A stretch of 64,000 bases of DNA from CAVQJU01 sp963712905 (lineage in GTDB: Bacteria; Acidobacteriota; Vicinamibacteria; Vicinamibacterales; CAVVIG01). Below, one piece after another: positions 54,983 through 64,000 of this stretch; position 1 is the stretch's first letter, and the number at the start of each line of letters is the position of its first letter. Location: the NCBI GenBank assembly GCA_963712905.1, contig CAVQJU010000002.1, forward strand, positions 409,132-473,131, read 5' to 3'. The notes below the pieces were generated by a model, which did not search any database, was not told where the DNA came from, and worked only from the letters and a program-made list of their open reading frames with translations. A program made the position numbers and the translations under genes.

Positions 54983-56035
54983 GTGGCCGCGATCACGCTC
55001 GCCGGACTGTCCAAGACCTATCCCAACGGCCACGTCGCGATCCGCCATCTCGACCTTCGCATCGAAGACGGGGAGTTCCTGGTGCTGGTCGGGCCATCGG
55101 GATGCGGCAAGAGCACGCTGCTTCGACTGATTGCCGGCCTCGAAATGCCCACGGGCGGCCGCATCCTGATCGGCGACGCCGACGTGACCGCGCAACCACC
55201 GCAGCGTCGAGACCTCGCGATGGTCTTTCAGAGCTATGCGCTCTACCCGCACATGAGCGTGCGCGACAACCTGGCCTACGGGTTGAAGGTGCGGCGGACG
55301 GACGCCGCCACGATTGCGCGGCAAGTCGGGTCGGTCGCGGAGGCGCTCGACATCAAAGACCTGCTCGATCGGCGTCCGGCCCAGCTGTCAGGCGGCCAGC
55401 GGCAGCGCGTCGCGCTGGGCCGCGCCATCGTCCGCAAGGCGAATGCGTTTCTCCTGGACGAGCCGCTCTCCAATCTCGATCCGTCGCTCCGCGCGCAGGC
55501 GCGCGCGGAACTGCGCCGGCTTCACCGGCAGCTGGGTATCACGGTCGTCTACGTGACGCACGATCAGGAAGAAGCGATGACGCTGAGCGGCCGTATCGCG
55601 GTCATGCGCGACGGTGCGCTCGAGCAGGTGGCGCCCCCGCTCGAGATCTACGCGAGACCCGCCAACACATTCGTCGCGGGCTTCATCGGCGCGCCGGCGA
55701 TGAACCTGATGCCCGCAGCGGTCGCCGGCGTGGATGCCCCGGCCGGCTCGGTCGCCGGCATCCGCCCGCAGGACGTGCAAGTCGGTACAGAAGGACTTCG
55801 GCGCGCGACCGTGGACCTCGTCGAGCCGCGCGGGCCCGATTCCGTGCTCCACCTGCGTCTGGACGGGTCGAACACCCCGCTTCTGGCCGTCGTCAACGGT
55901 CCCGTGGCGCCCGCCGCGGGCGCCGGCGTCTTTGTCACGCTGCCGGCCGACAGGCTGCACCTGTTCGACCAGCGGGATGGAGTCAGGCTGGCGGGCTCGT
56001 TTCGCGACGCTACGGGCTCAGATTGCCCCAGATGA
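54983..56035 (+). CDS. ABC sugar importer ATPase (MalK/UgpC-like)
   Basis: The 350-residue protein has Walker A GPSGCGKST, a Q-loop, the signature LSGGQRQR, Walker B FLLDEPLSNLD and the switch His in THDQEEAMTL. A C-terminal TOBE domain (about 240-345) follows, as in MalK/UgpC/MsmX. It powers the importer made by the three preceding genes, starting 4 bases after the second permease. The last 26 bases overlap the convergent subtilisin gene. Confidence 0.95.
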   Translation: MAAITLAGLSKTYPNGHVAIRHLDLRIEDGEFLVLVGPSGCGKSTLLRLIAGLEMPTGGRILIGDADVTAQPPQRRDLAMVFQSYALYPHMSVRDNLAYGLKVRRTDAATIARQVGSVAEALDIKDLLDRRPAQLSGGQRQRVALGRAIVRKANAFLLDEPLSNLDPSLRAQARAELRRLHRQLGITVVYVTHDQEEAMTLSGRIAVMRDGALEQVAPPLEIYARPANTFVAGFIGAPAMNLMPAAVAGVDAPAGSVAGIRPQDVQVGTEGLRRATVDLVEPRGPDSVLHLRLDGSNTPLLAVVNGPVAPAAGAGVFVTLPADRLHLFDQRDGVRLAGSFRDATGSDCPR

Positions 56036-57847
56036 CGGTCGTAGGTCCGACGCTGCTCCAATCGACGGTACCGTCGGCAGCGGCTCCCAGTCCGAGGAGA
56101 GTGTTGCCCCAGATGACCGTGCTCGCCCATGTCTGTGGATCGTCCCAGACGGTATCGGTCTGATTCCCCCAAATCACCGTATTGCCCCAAATCACGGTGT
56201 TGCCCCAGATCACCGTCTGGGCCCAGGCGTCGAGGTTGAAGTAGACCGAGTTGCCCGAGATGACGGTGTTGCCCCAGATCACGGTCTGGCCCCACGACAG
56301 CGTTGTCCCGTCAATCGTCGTCGAGGGTTCGACTCCGGTGGCGAGCCACCAGGCGCCCGAAGGGACCGAAGGATCGACGGAGGCGGCCAGCCGGATCGCG
56401 CCGTCGGCGTTCAACGCGCCGGCGCCCTGCGTCAGGTAGTCGACGCCCGGGAGCGCAATCGCGGAGAATTCGAGCAGCGCCTTCACCGCGTTCGGGGTGA
56501 GCGGCGCCTTGAACTGCTCATCGTGTGCCTCGAGCATGAGGGCGACGACACCCGTCGTCACCGCCGCAGACATGCTCGTGCCGCTCAGCGCCAGGTACGG
56601 CGTCTTCCTGTCCGCGCCGACGCGACGACGACTCGGCCATTGGGAGTAGAGGGAGCTTCGCACTGCCGCTGCGGCAACCAGCTGGTGGCCGGGCGCCACG
56701 AGGTCGGGCTTCGATCTCGCGTCGTACCACGTCGGCCCGCGGGAGCTGTACGGCGCCACCTGATCGTCGAGCCGGGATACGGTGCCACGCGTGTCGAGCG
56801 CGCCGACCGTAATCGCAGACGGCGCGTTGCCGGGCGAGGTGATCCCGGCGTAGCCGACGAGGCCGGTATCGGGGTTCCGGCCGTAGTTCCCGGCGGACGC
56901 GACCACGACGATGCCCGCGCGCACGGCGCCTCTCGACCGCCTGCACCAGCGGATCGGTGTCACTCGGCTCGTAGATCGGGTGGCCCAGGGACAGGTTGAT
57001 GATGTCGATCTTCAGCCGTTCGCGGTTGTCGACCGCGAACTGAATCGCCTCGATGACATCGCTGGTGAGGCCAGCGCCGTTGGCGTCGAGAACCTTCAGG
57101 CTGATGATGCGCGCCTTGGGCGCGACCCCGCGGTAGACGCGAACCTTGACGCGATGAGGCTTCCCGTCCCGGCCGGTTCGCTCCGCATCTCCTTGCGAGC
57201 CCTCGCCCGAGCCGCCAATCAGCCCTGAGACATGGGTGCCGTGCCCGTAGTCGTCGTACGGCGCGACCTGTCTCGGACCGCTCGCGAATACGTACTGTTT
57301 GTCGTGCTCCCCGCCGTTCAGGTCCGTGCCGCGCTCGAGCCCGGAGTCGATCACGGCGATGCCGACACCCTTCCCCGTCGGCCCGTCCGTGCCCACGGCG
57401 TCGAGGCCGAGCGTCTCGAGCAACGTGCTCGGCTCAACCGCGCCAGCGGCGTCAGCGGCGTCGGACGTCACCACCGCGTCGGACGACACGTGGGCGACGT
57501 CGGAATCGTTCTCGAGCGCCTCGAGGTCTTCAGCGTGAATCGTGGCCGAAAACGCGTCGACGACCGCTGTACTCCGACCCGATGACGTCGCCGTGCGCGC
57601 GCCGCTTTTCCAGGGCCGCCGATTGCCGTCCTCGCGGAGACGTGATGATGACGCGCAGCGTCTCGCCGTGGTGGTCGGAATGCTTCTGCAACTCACGATC
57701 GAGTTTCGAGGCATGCGTGGTCGCCGCGTCTTTCGCTCCGCGCTTGCCGCCGGCATTCAGGACAGGAAACGACGTCGCAGTGATCGTGGCGAAAACGACC
57801 GTGACGATTACGCGTATCCGCGACGCGCTCAGGCAAGACCACATCAT
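56010..57847 (-). CDS. Exported S8 (subtilisin-like) peptidase with TVIWGN repeats (two frameshifts)
   Basis: From the ATG at 57847 (Shine-Dalgarno AGAGGTGA) the corrected protein is about 612 residues. It has a signal peptide (to about residue 28) and an inhibitor-like propeptide. The S8 domain follows with Asp in VIDSGLE, His in DYGHGTHVSGLIGG and Ser in SGTSMSAAV. The final ~110 residues contain TVIWGN six times plus a TVISGN variant. Frame changes lie near 57574 and near 56927; sense resumes each time (VVDAFSATIHAEDL; AVRAGIVVVASAGNYG). It degrades extracellular or periplasmic protein; the repeat tail may bind the envelope. The end overlaps the sugar ABC ATPase by 26 bases. Confidence 0.88.
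56022..56296 (-). repeat. DNA direct repeats encoding the TVIWGN tail
   Basis: The stretch coding for the subtilisin tail contains recurring 18-base units of the type CCCAGATGACGGT (plus strand), for example at 56025, 56108, 56174 and 56207. They are separated by partly degenerate spacers. Slippage among the units could change the number of repeats. Confidence 0.7.
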
Positions 57848-58069
57848 CGCTGTCACCTCTCTTGCACCAGCCCTCTTCAGCAAGGGCGCCGCCATACTGC
57901 AGAGGCGGCTCGATTTAGGGTGCTAAGACATTGAGCCAGCGTGGGTTGAGGCGAGAGACGGGGCGGGAAGGCGCGGCTGGGTCAAGTGCTTCTATGGACC
58001 ATAAAAGAACATTGATGTGTTCTATTGTGATTCTTAATAAGACACGACAGTGAAGATGACTACGTTGAG

Positions 58070-60050
58070 GTGCCGTTCGGCATCGCCTCGGAACGTGGCG
58101 AACTCAGGAGCAATCGCTCCGTGCGACCCGATATCTATGTCCGGTGCGTTATCGCTGCGGGTATCTGTCTGCTCCTCGCGTCGATCCGTGCCCTGGTGAT
58201 CACGCCGCCGGATCTCGGGTTGACCGTGCTGGCTGTTGCTCAGCATCGGCAGCGCGCAACTGATGCTGCGCATGCCCGCGGTTCCCGATCAGCTTTTCGG
58301 TCTCCGACATCTTCACGTTCACGGCGGCGCTGATGTACGGACCGCACGCCGGGGCGCTCGTCGCGGCGATCGACGCCGCCGTGCTCTCAATGCGTCTGGT
58401 CAGCAGCCGGCGTTCGACCACGCGCTACCTGTTCAACATATCCGCGGTCGCGGTGGCGATGTGGGTGGCGGCCCGCGTGTTCTTCCTGCTCAGCGGCACG
58501 ACCGCGCTCGCCGCCGAGCCCGTCCGCGATCATCAGCCACGTCGGCTCGCTCGCGGCGTTTGCGCTGTTGTATTTCGCGCTGAATACGGGCCTGGTGGCC
58601 GCGGCCATCGCCCTCGCCGCGCGCCGATCGCTCTGGCAGGTGTGGTGCGCGCACTTCATGTCGTTGTGGCCGGGTTACGTGGGTGGCGCGTCGGCATCCG
58701 GCCTGGCGCTTTTCCTGTTCTCCACGCGGCACGGAGATTTCCGGGTGCTGGCGTTCGTGCTGCCAATCCCGTTCATCCTGTACGACACGTTCAGGACTGC
58801 GATCGCGCGGATGCAGGACGACGTCGCGCATCTGACGCGAATCAATTCCATGTACCTGTCGACGATCGAAGCGCTTGCCCAGGCGGTCGATGCCAGGGAT
58901 GAGGTGACGCACGGGCACATCCGGCGGGTGCAGAAGAATGCGATGCGGCTCGCGCGGGAGCTGAACGTACAGGACGAACTCGAACTACGGGCACTCGAAG
59001 CCGCGGCGTTGTTGCACGATACCGGCAAATTGGCGATTCCTGAGCACATCCTGAACAAGCCGGACAAGCTGACCCAGTCCGAATTCGAGACGATGAAGCT
59101 GCACGCGAATATCGGCGCCGACATTCTGTCGCCGATCGAGTTCCCGTTTCCGGTCGTCCCCATCGTTCGTCATCACCACGAGAGCTGGGATGGAAACGGC
59201 TATCCCGACCGGCTGCGCGGCGAGCAGATTCCGCTCGGCGCCCGGATTCTCTCCGTCGTCGACTGCTTCGACGCCTTGACGTCGGATCGCCCGTACCGGC
59301 GGGCGCTGGGTCGGGACCGCGCGCTCGAAATCATCCTCGAGCAGAGCGGCCGGATGTACGACCCGAAGGTCGTGAATGCCATGATGAGCGTGAAGGACGA
59401 CATCGTCTCCGAAGAGTCGTTGCCGGGTCGAGAGGCGTTCATGGCCCTCGCTGATGCCGGCAATCACGCCAACCAGGCGGTGAAGGCGGTTCCGGCGGCG
59501 GAGCCGGCGAACGCTGTCGCCGCGCTCAAAATGGCCGGACGGCTCGGCGGAGATCGTCGGGCGCCACCGCGACACAGCGCGGGTCTGCGAGGCGTTGCAC
59601 GAACAGCTCTCGACCCTGACGCCCGGGCTGACGATGGTGGTTTACGAGCTCGACGCGGCGCTCGATGAGCTGCACGTGAGGGCGGCGTCAGGGGTTCACC
59701 GGCGCGCCGTCGACGGCCTCGCAATCAAGGTGGGCACCAGGCTCACTGGCTGGGTCGCGGCGCATCGCACCCCGATTGTCAATTCACAGGCCTCGCTCGA
59801 CCTCGAGAACAGGGCCTCGCAGTTGGATGCCCGCCCACGAATCTGTGTGAGCACGCCGCTAATTTCAAAAGGAAAGCTGGTCGGCGTTCTCACTTTCTAC
59901 TCCACGATGGATCGCCCATTCGGGGCCGAAGAGGTCAGTCTGTTCGAGATGTTGTCGGGGCTTCTCGGACCTGTTCTCGACGGCGATCCGGCTCAAGAAG
60001 CGGCGCCTGCCGGCATTCGCGGCCGCGTCATGCGCCCGTCCGCGGCCTGA
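58070..60050 (+). CDS. Membrane HD-GYP phosphodiesterase with a GAF domain (four frameshifts)
   Basis: The corrected protein is about 660 residues from a GTG near 58070. The first ~230 residues are a membrane-embedded sensor of 7-8 helices (LVITPPDLGLTVL; FTFTAALMYGPHAGALVAAI; HFMSLWPGYVGGASASGL). An HD-GYP domain follows with LLHDTGKLAIPEHILNKPDKL, HHHESWDGNGYPDRLRGEQIP and DCFDALTSDRPYRR. A C-terminal GAF domain (ALHEQLSTL...SQASLDLENRASQ...GVLTFYSTMD) ends the protein. The frame changes near 58235, 58291, 58525 and 59542. The HD-GYP part is intact and should hydrolyse c-di-GMP. Confidence 0.83.
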
Positions 60051-60251
60051 GCGCCGCGAAACACCCGCGGCCGGAACGCCCTGTCAAATCGGTGAGCGGA
60101 CTCCTGCTGACCAGGCAGATCAGCCCCTGGCAGCTTCGCCTCGGCTCATTGGTGTCATCCCCCTGATTTGAGATACTTACGAACAAGGCGAGCTGACAGT
60201 TGAGGACGTAATCACAGCGGGGCAGCCGTCCTGAGGGAAGTCGAGGAAGGT

Positions 60252-61838
60252 ATGAAACGCATCCTGGGTCCGGTGCTGCTCCTCTTCGCCTGTGTTGCGT
60301 CTCTTTCCGGGGCGGACGCCGACGGCAAGCGCTGGTGGTCGTACGTGGAAGCGCTGGCGAACGACGGGATGCAGGGGCGCCAGACCGGCAGCCCCGAACA
60401 TCGCAAGGCGGCCGAGTACGTCGCGTCGCAGTTCCAGCAGGCGGGTCTTGCCCCTGCCGGCGTCAACGGATACCTGCAGCCGGTCAAGTTCGACGTCCGC
60501 CGGATCGTCGAGTCGCAAAGCAGCCTCGAGCTGGTTCGCAACGGGCAGGCGGACCGGCTCGTGCTCGGCGAAGACGCGACGATCTCGCTGCGCATCAACC
60601 CGGCGGACACCGTCGACGCCCCGCTTGTGTTCGCGGGGTACGGCCTGTCGGTTCCCGAAATGAAGTTCGACGACTTCGCCGGCCTCGACCTGAAAGGCAA
60701 GATCGCCGTGACGATCGCGCGGCGGACCGTCGAGCATTCCCGGCAATCTGCGCGCCCATTATGGCTACGCCTCCGAGCGGGGGAAGTTTCTCGAGCAGGC
60801 TGGCGCGATTGGCCTGGTGACGATTCAAAACCCCTCCAGCGCGGACGTGCCGTGGGCGCGCTCGTCGCTTGCGCGGCTGCAGGAGTCGATGAGCCTCACG
60901 GATCCGGCGCTCGTCGACATGAAGAACATCAGGATCACTGCCACCGTCAACGCGGCGCATGCCGACAAGTGGCTGGCCGGCTCCGGACACACGATCGCCG
61001 AGTTGCTGAAGCTGGCAGACGCCGGCCAGGCCGCTTCCGCGGTTCCCGCTGAACGCGTCGCTCAGAGCGAAGGTGAAGGTGGAGCGTCGCCAGGTCGAAT
61101 CGCAGAACGTCGTTGCGGTTCTCCCGGGAACGGACCCCGTCCTGAAAAACGAATACGTCGTTCTGAGCGCGCACCTCGATCACGTCGGCGTCGGCGAGCC
61201 GATCAAGGGCGACGCGATCTACAACGGCGCCATGGACGACGCATCGGGCGTGGCGTCGCTGCTCGAGATCGCGCGCAGCCTCCGCGACGCAGACGACGAT
61301 GCTCCGGCGGTCGCTGCTGTTCGTCGTGGTGACAGGGGAGGAGAAAGGGCTGCTCGGCTCGCGCTATTTCGCGGCCCATCCGACGGTGGACGCGAAGCGC
61401 ATGATCGCGGACCTCAACCTGGACATGTTCCTGCCGATCTATCCGATGCGGCTGCTGACGGTCTACGGCCTGGGCGAGTCCGATCTCGGGCCGGACGTGC
61501 GCAAGGTCGCGGCGTCCATGAAGGTCGAGGTGCAGGACGATCCCGCGCCGCAACGTAACATCTTCGTGCGGAGCGATCAGTACAACTTCATCCGCCGCGG
61601 CATTCCGGCGGTCATGATCCAGTTCGGCAGCCGGAAGGGATCGCCTGAAGAAGCGACCGAGAAGGCATGGCTGACGAATCGCTATCACGCGCCGTCAGAC
61701 GATCTCGGCCAACCCGTCGATCTGTCCGCTGCCGCCGCTTACAACCGGTTCATGATGACGCTCGCCACCACCGTCGCCAACGACACCGCGCGGCCGAAGT
61801 GGAAGCCGGAGAGCTTCTTCAAGCGGTTCGCGTCGTAG
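60252..61838 (+). CDS. Exported M28 aminopeptidase-like protein with PA domain (three frameshifts)
   Basis: The corrected protein is about 529 residues with a signal peptide (1-20). A PA-type region (LVFAGYGLSVPEMKFDDFAGLDLKGKIAVTI) precedes the M28 zinc peptidase. The metal ligands are in LSAHLDHVG, MDDASGVASLLE, TGEEKGLLGS, LNLDMF and YHAPSDD. Frames change near 60722, 61030 and 61300, with family sequence resuming each time. It probably trims peptides or dipeptides in the periplasm. It is on the same strand after the HD-GYP gene with a 201-base gap. Confidence 0.85.
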
Positions 61839-61966
61839 AGGCTAGAGCTGATCAAACGAGACGATCGATGTCGCCGAGACGCTGAGCAGGGCATGCGCCG
61901 ATATTAGCCGTCGCTCACCGCGCCGCCGAATTCAATTACAATCGGCCTCACGGAGGCAAGTGTGCC

Positions 61967-63697
61967 ATGAACGACTCTCCGTTTTGGCTCTGGCTTCTGG
62001 TCACCTACCTCTTCGCCATCTGCTGGATTGGCGCCACAGTTGTGGCTTGGAAGGTCACACGCGGTCGCAGTTGGCTGCACCGGTGCCTGTGGTGCGTCGC
62101 AGTATTTGTCTTTCCGATCACGGGCTTTTTTGTATTCGCGTGGCGCCATCGTGTCGTCGTTCTTCAGCGGTGGAAGTGGGTTGTGGCGCACGTGATCCTG
62201 ATCGTGCTTGGGACGGCTTCGTACCAGATCACTAGACACCGGGTCATCGTCCACGTCGATGTGCCCCAGCCAGGTCCGGATGGCGACAATTGGTGGTTGA
62301 ATAAAGGCAGGACAATCGCGCCGACTCTGTGCGTCGCGATGTCCGGTGGCGGGATCCGTTCCGCTGCGTTTAACATCGGCGTGCTTCGGGCGCTGCACGA
62401 AAACGGGCTGCTCGCTAGGACCGATGTCATGTCCGCTGTGTCCGGAGGGTCTTATGCGCTGTCGTGGTACCTGTTACAGCAGTATTACGCGCAGCAACCC
62501 GGCGGAGCCGGCCTGAGCAGCGAGGCGACGCTGGATGCGATGTTCGACTGGAAGGAGGCCTACCAGCGGCATCTGGCCTTACACGCCCGGCAATTCGGGG
62601 CAACGGGCGCCATCACCTATTACATCAGCGCTGCCATCTCTGGGATCTTTACGCTCACTTCGTACAACGTCCTTCGGCTCATCCAGTTTGGAGAGGATTC
62701 GAGCATACGAAACGACTATCGACAGTCGATCAAAAGCACGTTTCACAGAGCCCGGTATTCCAATTCCGGGGAGACGCTCAAGGATGCTGAACAAGTCGAC
62801 CAGCGGTTCGACGATGTCACGTTCGTCGACCTCGCGACTTTCGCGGAGAGCCACGGCCTGCCGTTCTTTGTGTTCGTCACGACTGTCCAGGTCGACGCGG
62901 ACGATCAGCCTGGCGCGAAGGCCACACCTCCATCGAGATTGTGGCCAAGCATATTCGAACTCAACGCGCGGGGACTCGGGTCTGATTCGTACGGCTACAC
63001 AGGGTGGAAGGAGCTCGGTGGGAGCGACGTAAGAGGCGGGTTCGCACAGCAGCGATTGAAGGATGTGCAGCTCGTCAACGTCGCCCCTGCGATCTCTGGC
63101 GCCGCGCTCAGCCCGGCATCGGGAGGACTGAGCGTCCGAGAACGCCTGCTGACGTCGCTCGGCTATCTCGACCTGGGATATCGCGTTCCCCGCTTCAAGG
63201 CCGGAGAGGTGGGATCGTTGTACCTGAGTGACGGAGGGCACTCGGAGAATCTCGGGCTCTACCCGTTGGTTCGCCGGAACTGCCGAAACATCATCGTGAT
63301 TGATGCCGAGCACGAGCCAGAGCCGCGCTACCAATTCGAGGCTTACTTCAAAGTCCGTCGAGTGCTGGAAAACGAGCTGAAGCGGACGCTCAGCATAGCC
63401 GTCATTGACAACGAAAAGTTCAATCCTGCTACGCCCGTGGTCGTGGGCACGATTTCAGCCGCATCTGCCACGGCGCTCAAGTCGGACGTCGTCTACGTGA
63501 AGCTTGCGAAGGATGGCACGCGCCATTACGGTGAGCCAATCGATGATCCCGCTCTGGGTCGATTCTTTCCGCAGGATCCCACATCCGACCAGAACTTCGA
63601 CAAGCTGCGGTTCGAGGCATACCGGGAGCTGGGGTACTTGGTTGCACGCGAATCCGAAGCCCTTATGAAACTCGCGCAGCAGCTGCGCGGCGGCTAG
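61967..63697 (+). CDS. Membrane-anchored patatin-like phospholipase
   Basis: The 576-residue protein follows a GGAGG Shine-Dalgarno. Three TM helices (about 8-30, 38-60 and 68-90) lead into a patatin-like domain. Oxyanion-hole residues are in SGGGIRS (126-132), nucleophile Ser159 is in AVSGGS, and catalytic Asp422 is in SDGGHSENLGLYPL. The region DVRGGFAQQRLKD and a final helical part complete the lipase. It should deacylate membrane or exogenous lipids at the inner membrane. No partner genes are apparent. Confidence 0.92.
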   Translation: MNDSPFWLWLLVTYLFAICWIGATVVAWKVTRGRSWLHRCLWCVAVFVFPITGFFVFAWRHRVVVLQRWKWVVAHVILIVLGTASYQITRHRVIVHVDVPQPGPDGDNWWLNKGRTIAPTLCVAMSGGGIRSAAFNIGVLRALHENGLLARTDVMSAVSGGSYALSWYLLQQYYAQQPGGAGLSSEATLDAMFDWKEAYQRHLALHARQFGATGAITYYISAAISGIFTLTSYNVLRLIQFGEDSSIRNDYRQSIKSTFHRARYSNSGETLKDAEQVDQRFDDVTFVDLATFAESHGLPFFVFVTTVQVDADDQPGAKATPPSRLWPSIFELNARGLGSDSYGYTGWKELGGSDVRGGFAQQRLKDVQLVNVAPAISGAALSPASGGLSVRERLLTSLGYLDLGYRVPRFKAGEVGSLYLSDGGHSENLGLYPLVRRNCRNIIVIDAEHEPEPRYQFEAYFKVRRVLENELKRTLSIAVIDNEKFNPATPVVVGTISAASATALKSDVVYVKLAKDGTRHYGEPIDDPALGRFFPQDPTSDQNFDKLRFEAYRELGYLVARESEALMKLAQQLRGG

Positions 63698-63824
63698 AAT
63701 TTCCGACGGCCTCCGACGATCCTGAGAGGCCGCTGGTCGGAGCAATCGAAGTTGTCATAGGTGTCCTGATGGGATGTTATTGTCGGGGAACTGATAGCGA
63801 GCCTTTTCGTTCTCCGGAGGGTTC

Positions 63825-64000
63825 ATGAGATTGAGAGTTGTCAACATCTTCATTGCCTGGCTTGCCGTCTTGACGATCCATGGCGGCGCGGCCGCCCAGG
63901 TCGCTCGACAGGGAATCCCGGTCACGTCCCCCGATCCGAACGCGTTCACGTCGCCGATGGTTCTCGAGGCAAGTTTCGTTGCTGCGGATCGGTCGATTTG
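63825..64000 (+). CDS. N-terminus of an exported protein (cut by the window end)
   Basis: A strong GGAGG lies 4 bases before an ATG at 63825. The 58 visible codons encode a signal peptide (MRLRVVNIFIAWLAVLTIHGGAAAQ, in parts) followed by VARQGIPVTSPDPNAFTSPMVLEASF. The remainder lies outside the window. No family can be assigned. Confidence 0.65.
   Translation, partial: MRLRVVNIFIAWLAVLTIHGGAAAQVARQGIPVTSPDPNAFTSPMVLEASFVAADRSI

Noticed and set aside
56022..56296. The 18-base direct repeats at 56.0-56.3 kb as a CRISPR-like array
   Set aside because: They are in frame and encode TVIWGN in the subtilisin; spacers are not uniform.
1..64000. tRNA, rRNA, CRISPR arrays, prophage or transposase genes
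   Set aside because: No transposase, integrase, cas protein, regularly spaced repeats or rRNA motif was seen; a tRNAscan or CRISPR search would confirm.

Overview
This window is about two-thirds G+C with dense genes, many lipobox signal peptides, TolC/RND envelope machinery, PQQ-type dehydrogenases, c-type cytochromes and many secreted beta-rich proteins of unknown role. Together these suggest a Gram-negative soil or sediment bacterium. I infer Acidobacteriota, most likely a Vicinamibacteria-type lineage. That placement rests on gene style and content only; there is no rRNA in the window and no search was run. No tRNA, CRISPR array, insertion sequence or prophage was recognised.

Layout. 0-1 kb: the 5' end of a NamZ/DUF1343-type muramidase on the minus strand, then a glycine-rich RRM RNA-binding protein and a DUF3553-like small protein. 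1-11 kb: an OmpR-type two-component system, divergent from an operon of two paralogous YVTN beta-propeller proteins and a TolC / membrane-fusion / RND tripartite efflux pump. A PhoB-box-like direct repeat sits in the shared promoter region. 11-18 kb: a BaiN/HI0933-type flavoprotein, a di-haem cytochrome translationally coupled to a PQQ alcohol dehydrogenase, a secreted unknown, and a membrane-fused spermidine-synthase-like protein. 18-26 kb: pbpC and a giant alpha-2-macroglobulin gene overlapping in an operon. 26-32.6 kb: a minus-strand operon PGPGW protein / 59-residue protein / UspA / P-type cation ATPase / NhaA, preceded by a Met/His-rich exported protein. 32.7-35.4 kb: tandem paralogous lipoproteins. 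35.4-38.6 kb: a GT2 glycosyltransferase, SAM methyltransferase and GT-C-like membrane glycosyltransferase. 38.6-41.6 kb: a RapA/SNF2-type helicase and a cold-shock protein with a long leader. 41.6-50.5 kb: secreted proteins, a hydrolase operon (MBL fold plus esterase), a RoxA-like di-haem protein and a DUF4239 membrane protein. 50.5-56 kb: a SpoIIE-type phosphatase divergent from a maltose/trehalose-type ABC importer operon. 56-64 kb: a subtilisin with TVIWGN tail repeats, a membrane HD-GYP/GAF protein, an M28 peptidase, a patatin-like membrane protein, and the start of another secreted protein.

Ten genes carry one to four apparent frameshifts (about 19 in all), while genes up to 5.9 kb elsewhere are open. 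On both sides of each break the protein remains clearly family-like, so I read most of them as sequencing or assembly indels rather than decay. I give the corrected gene spans and state where the frame changes.
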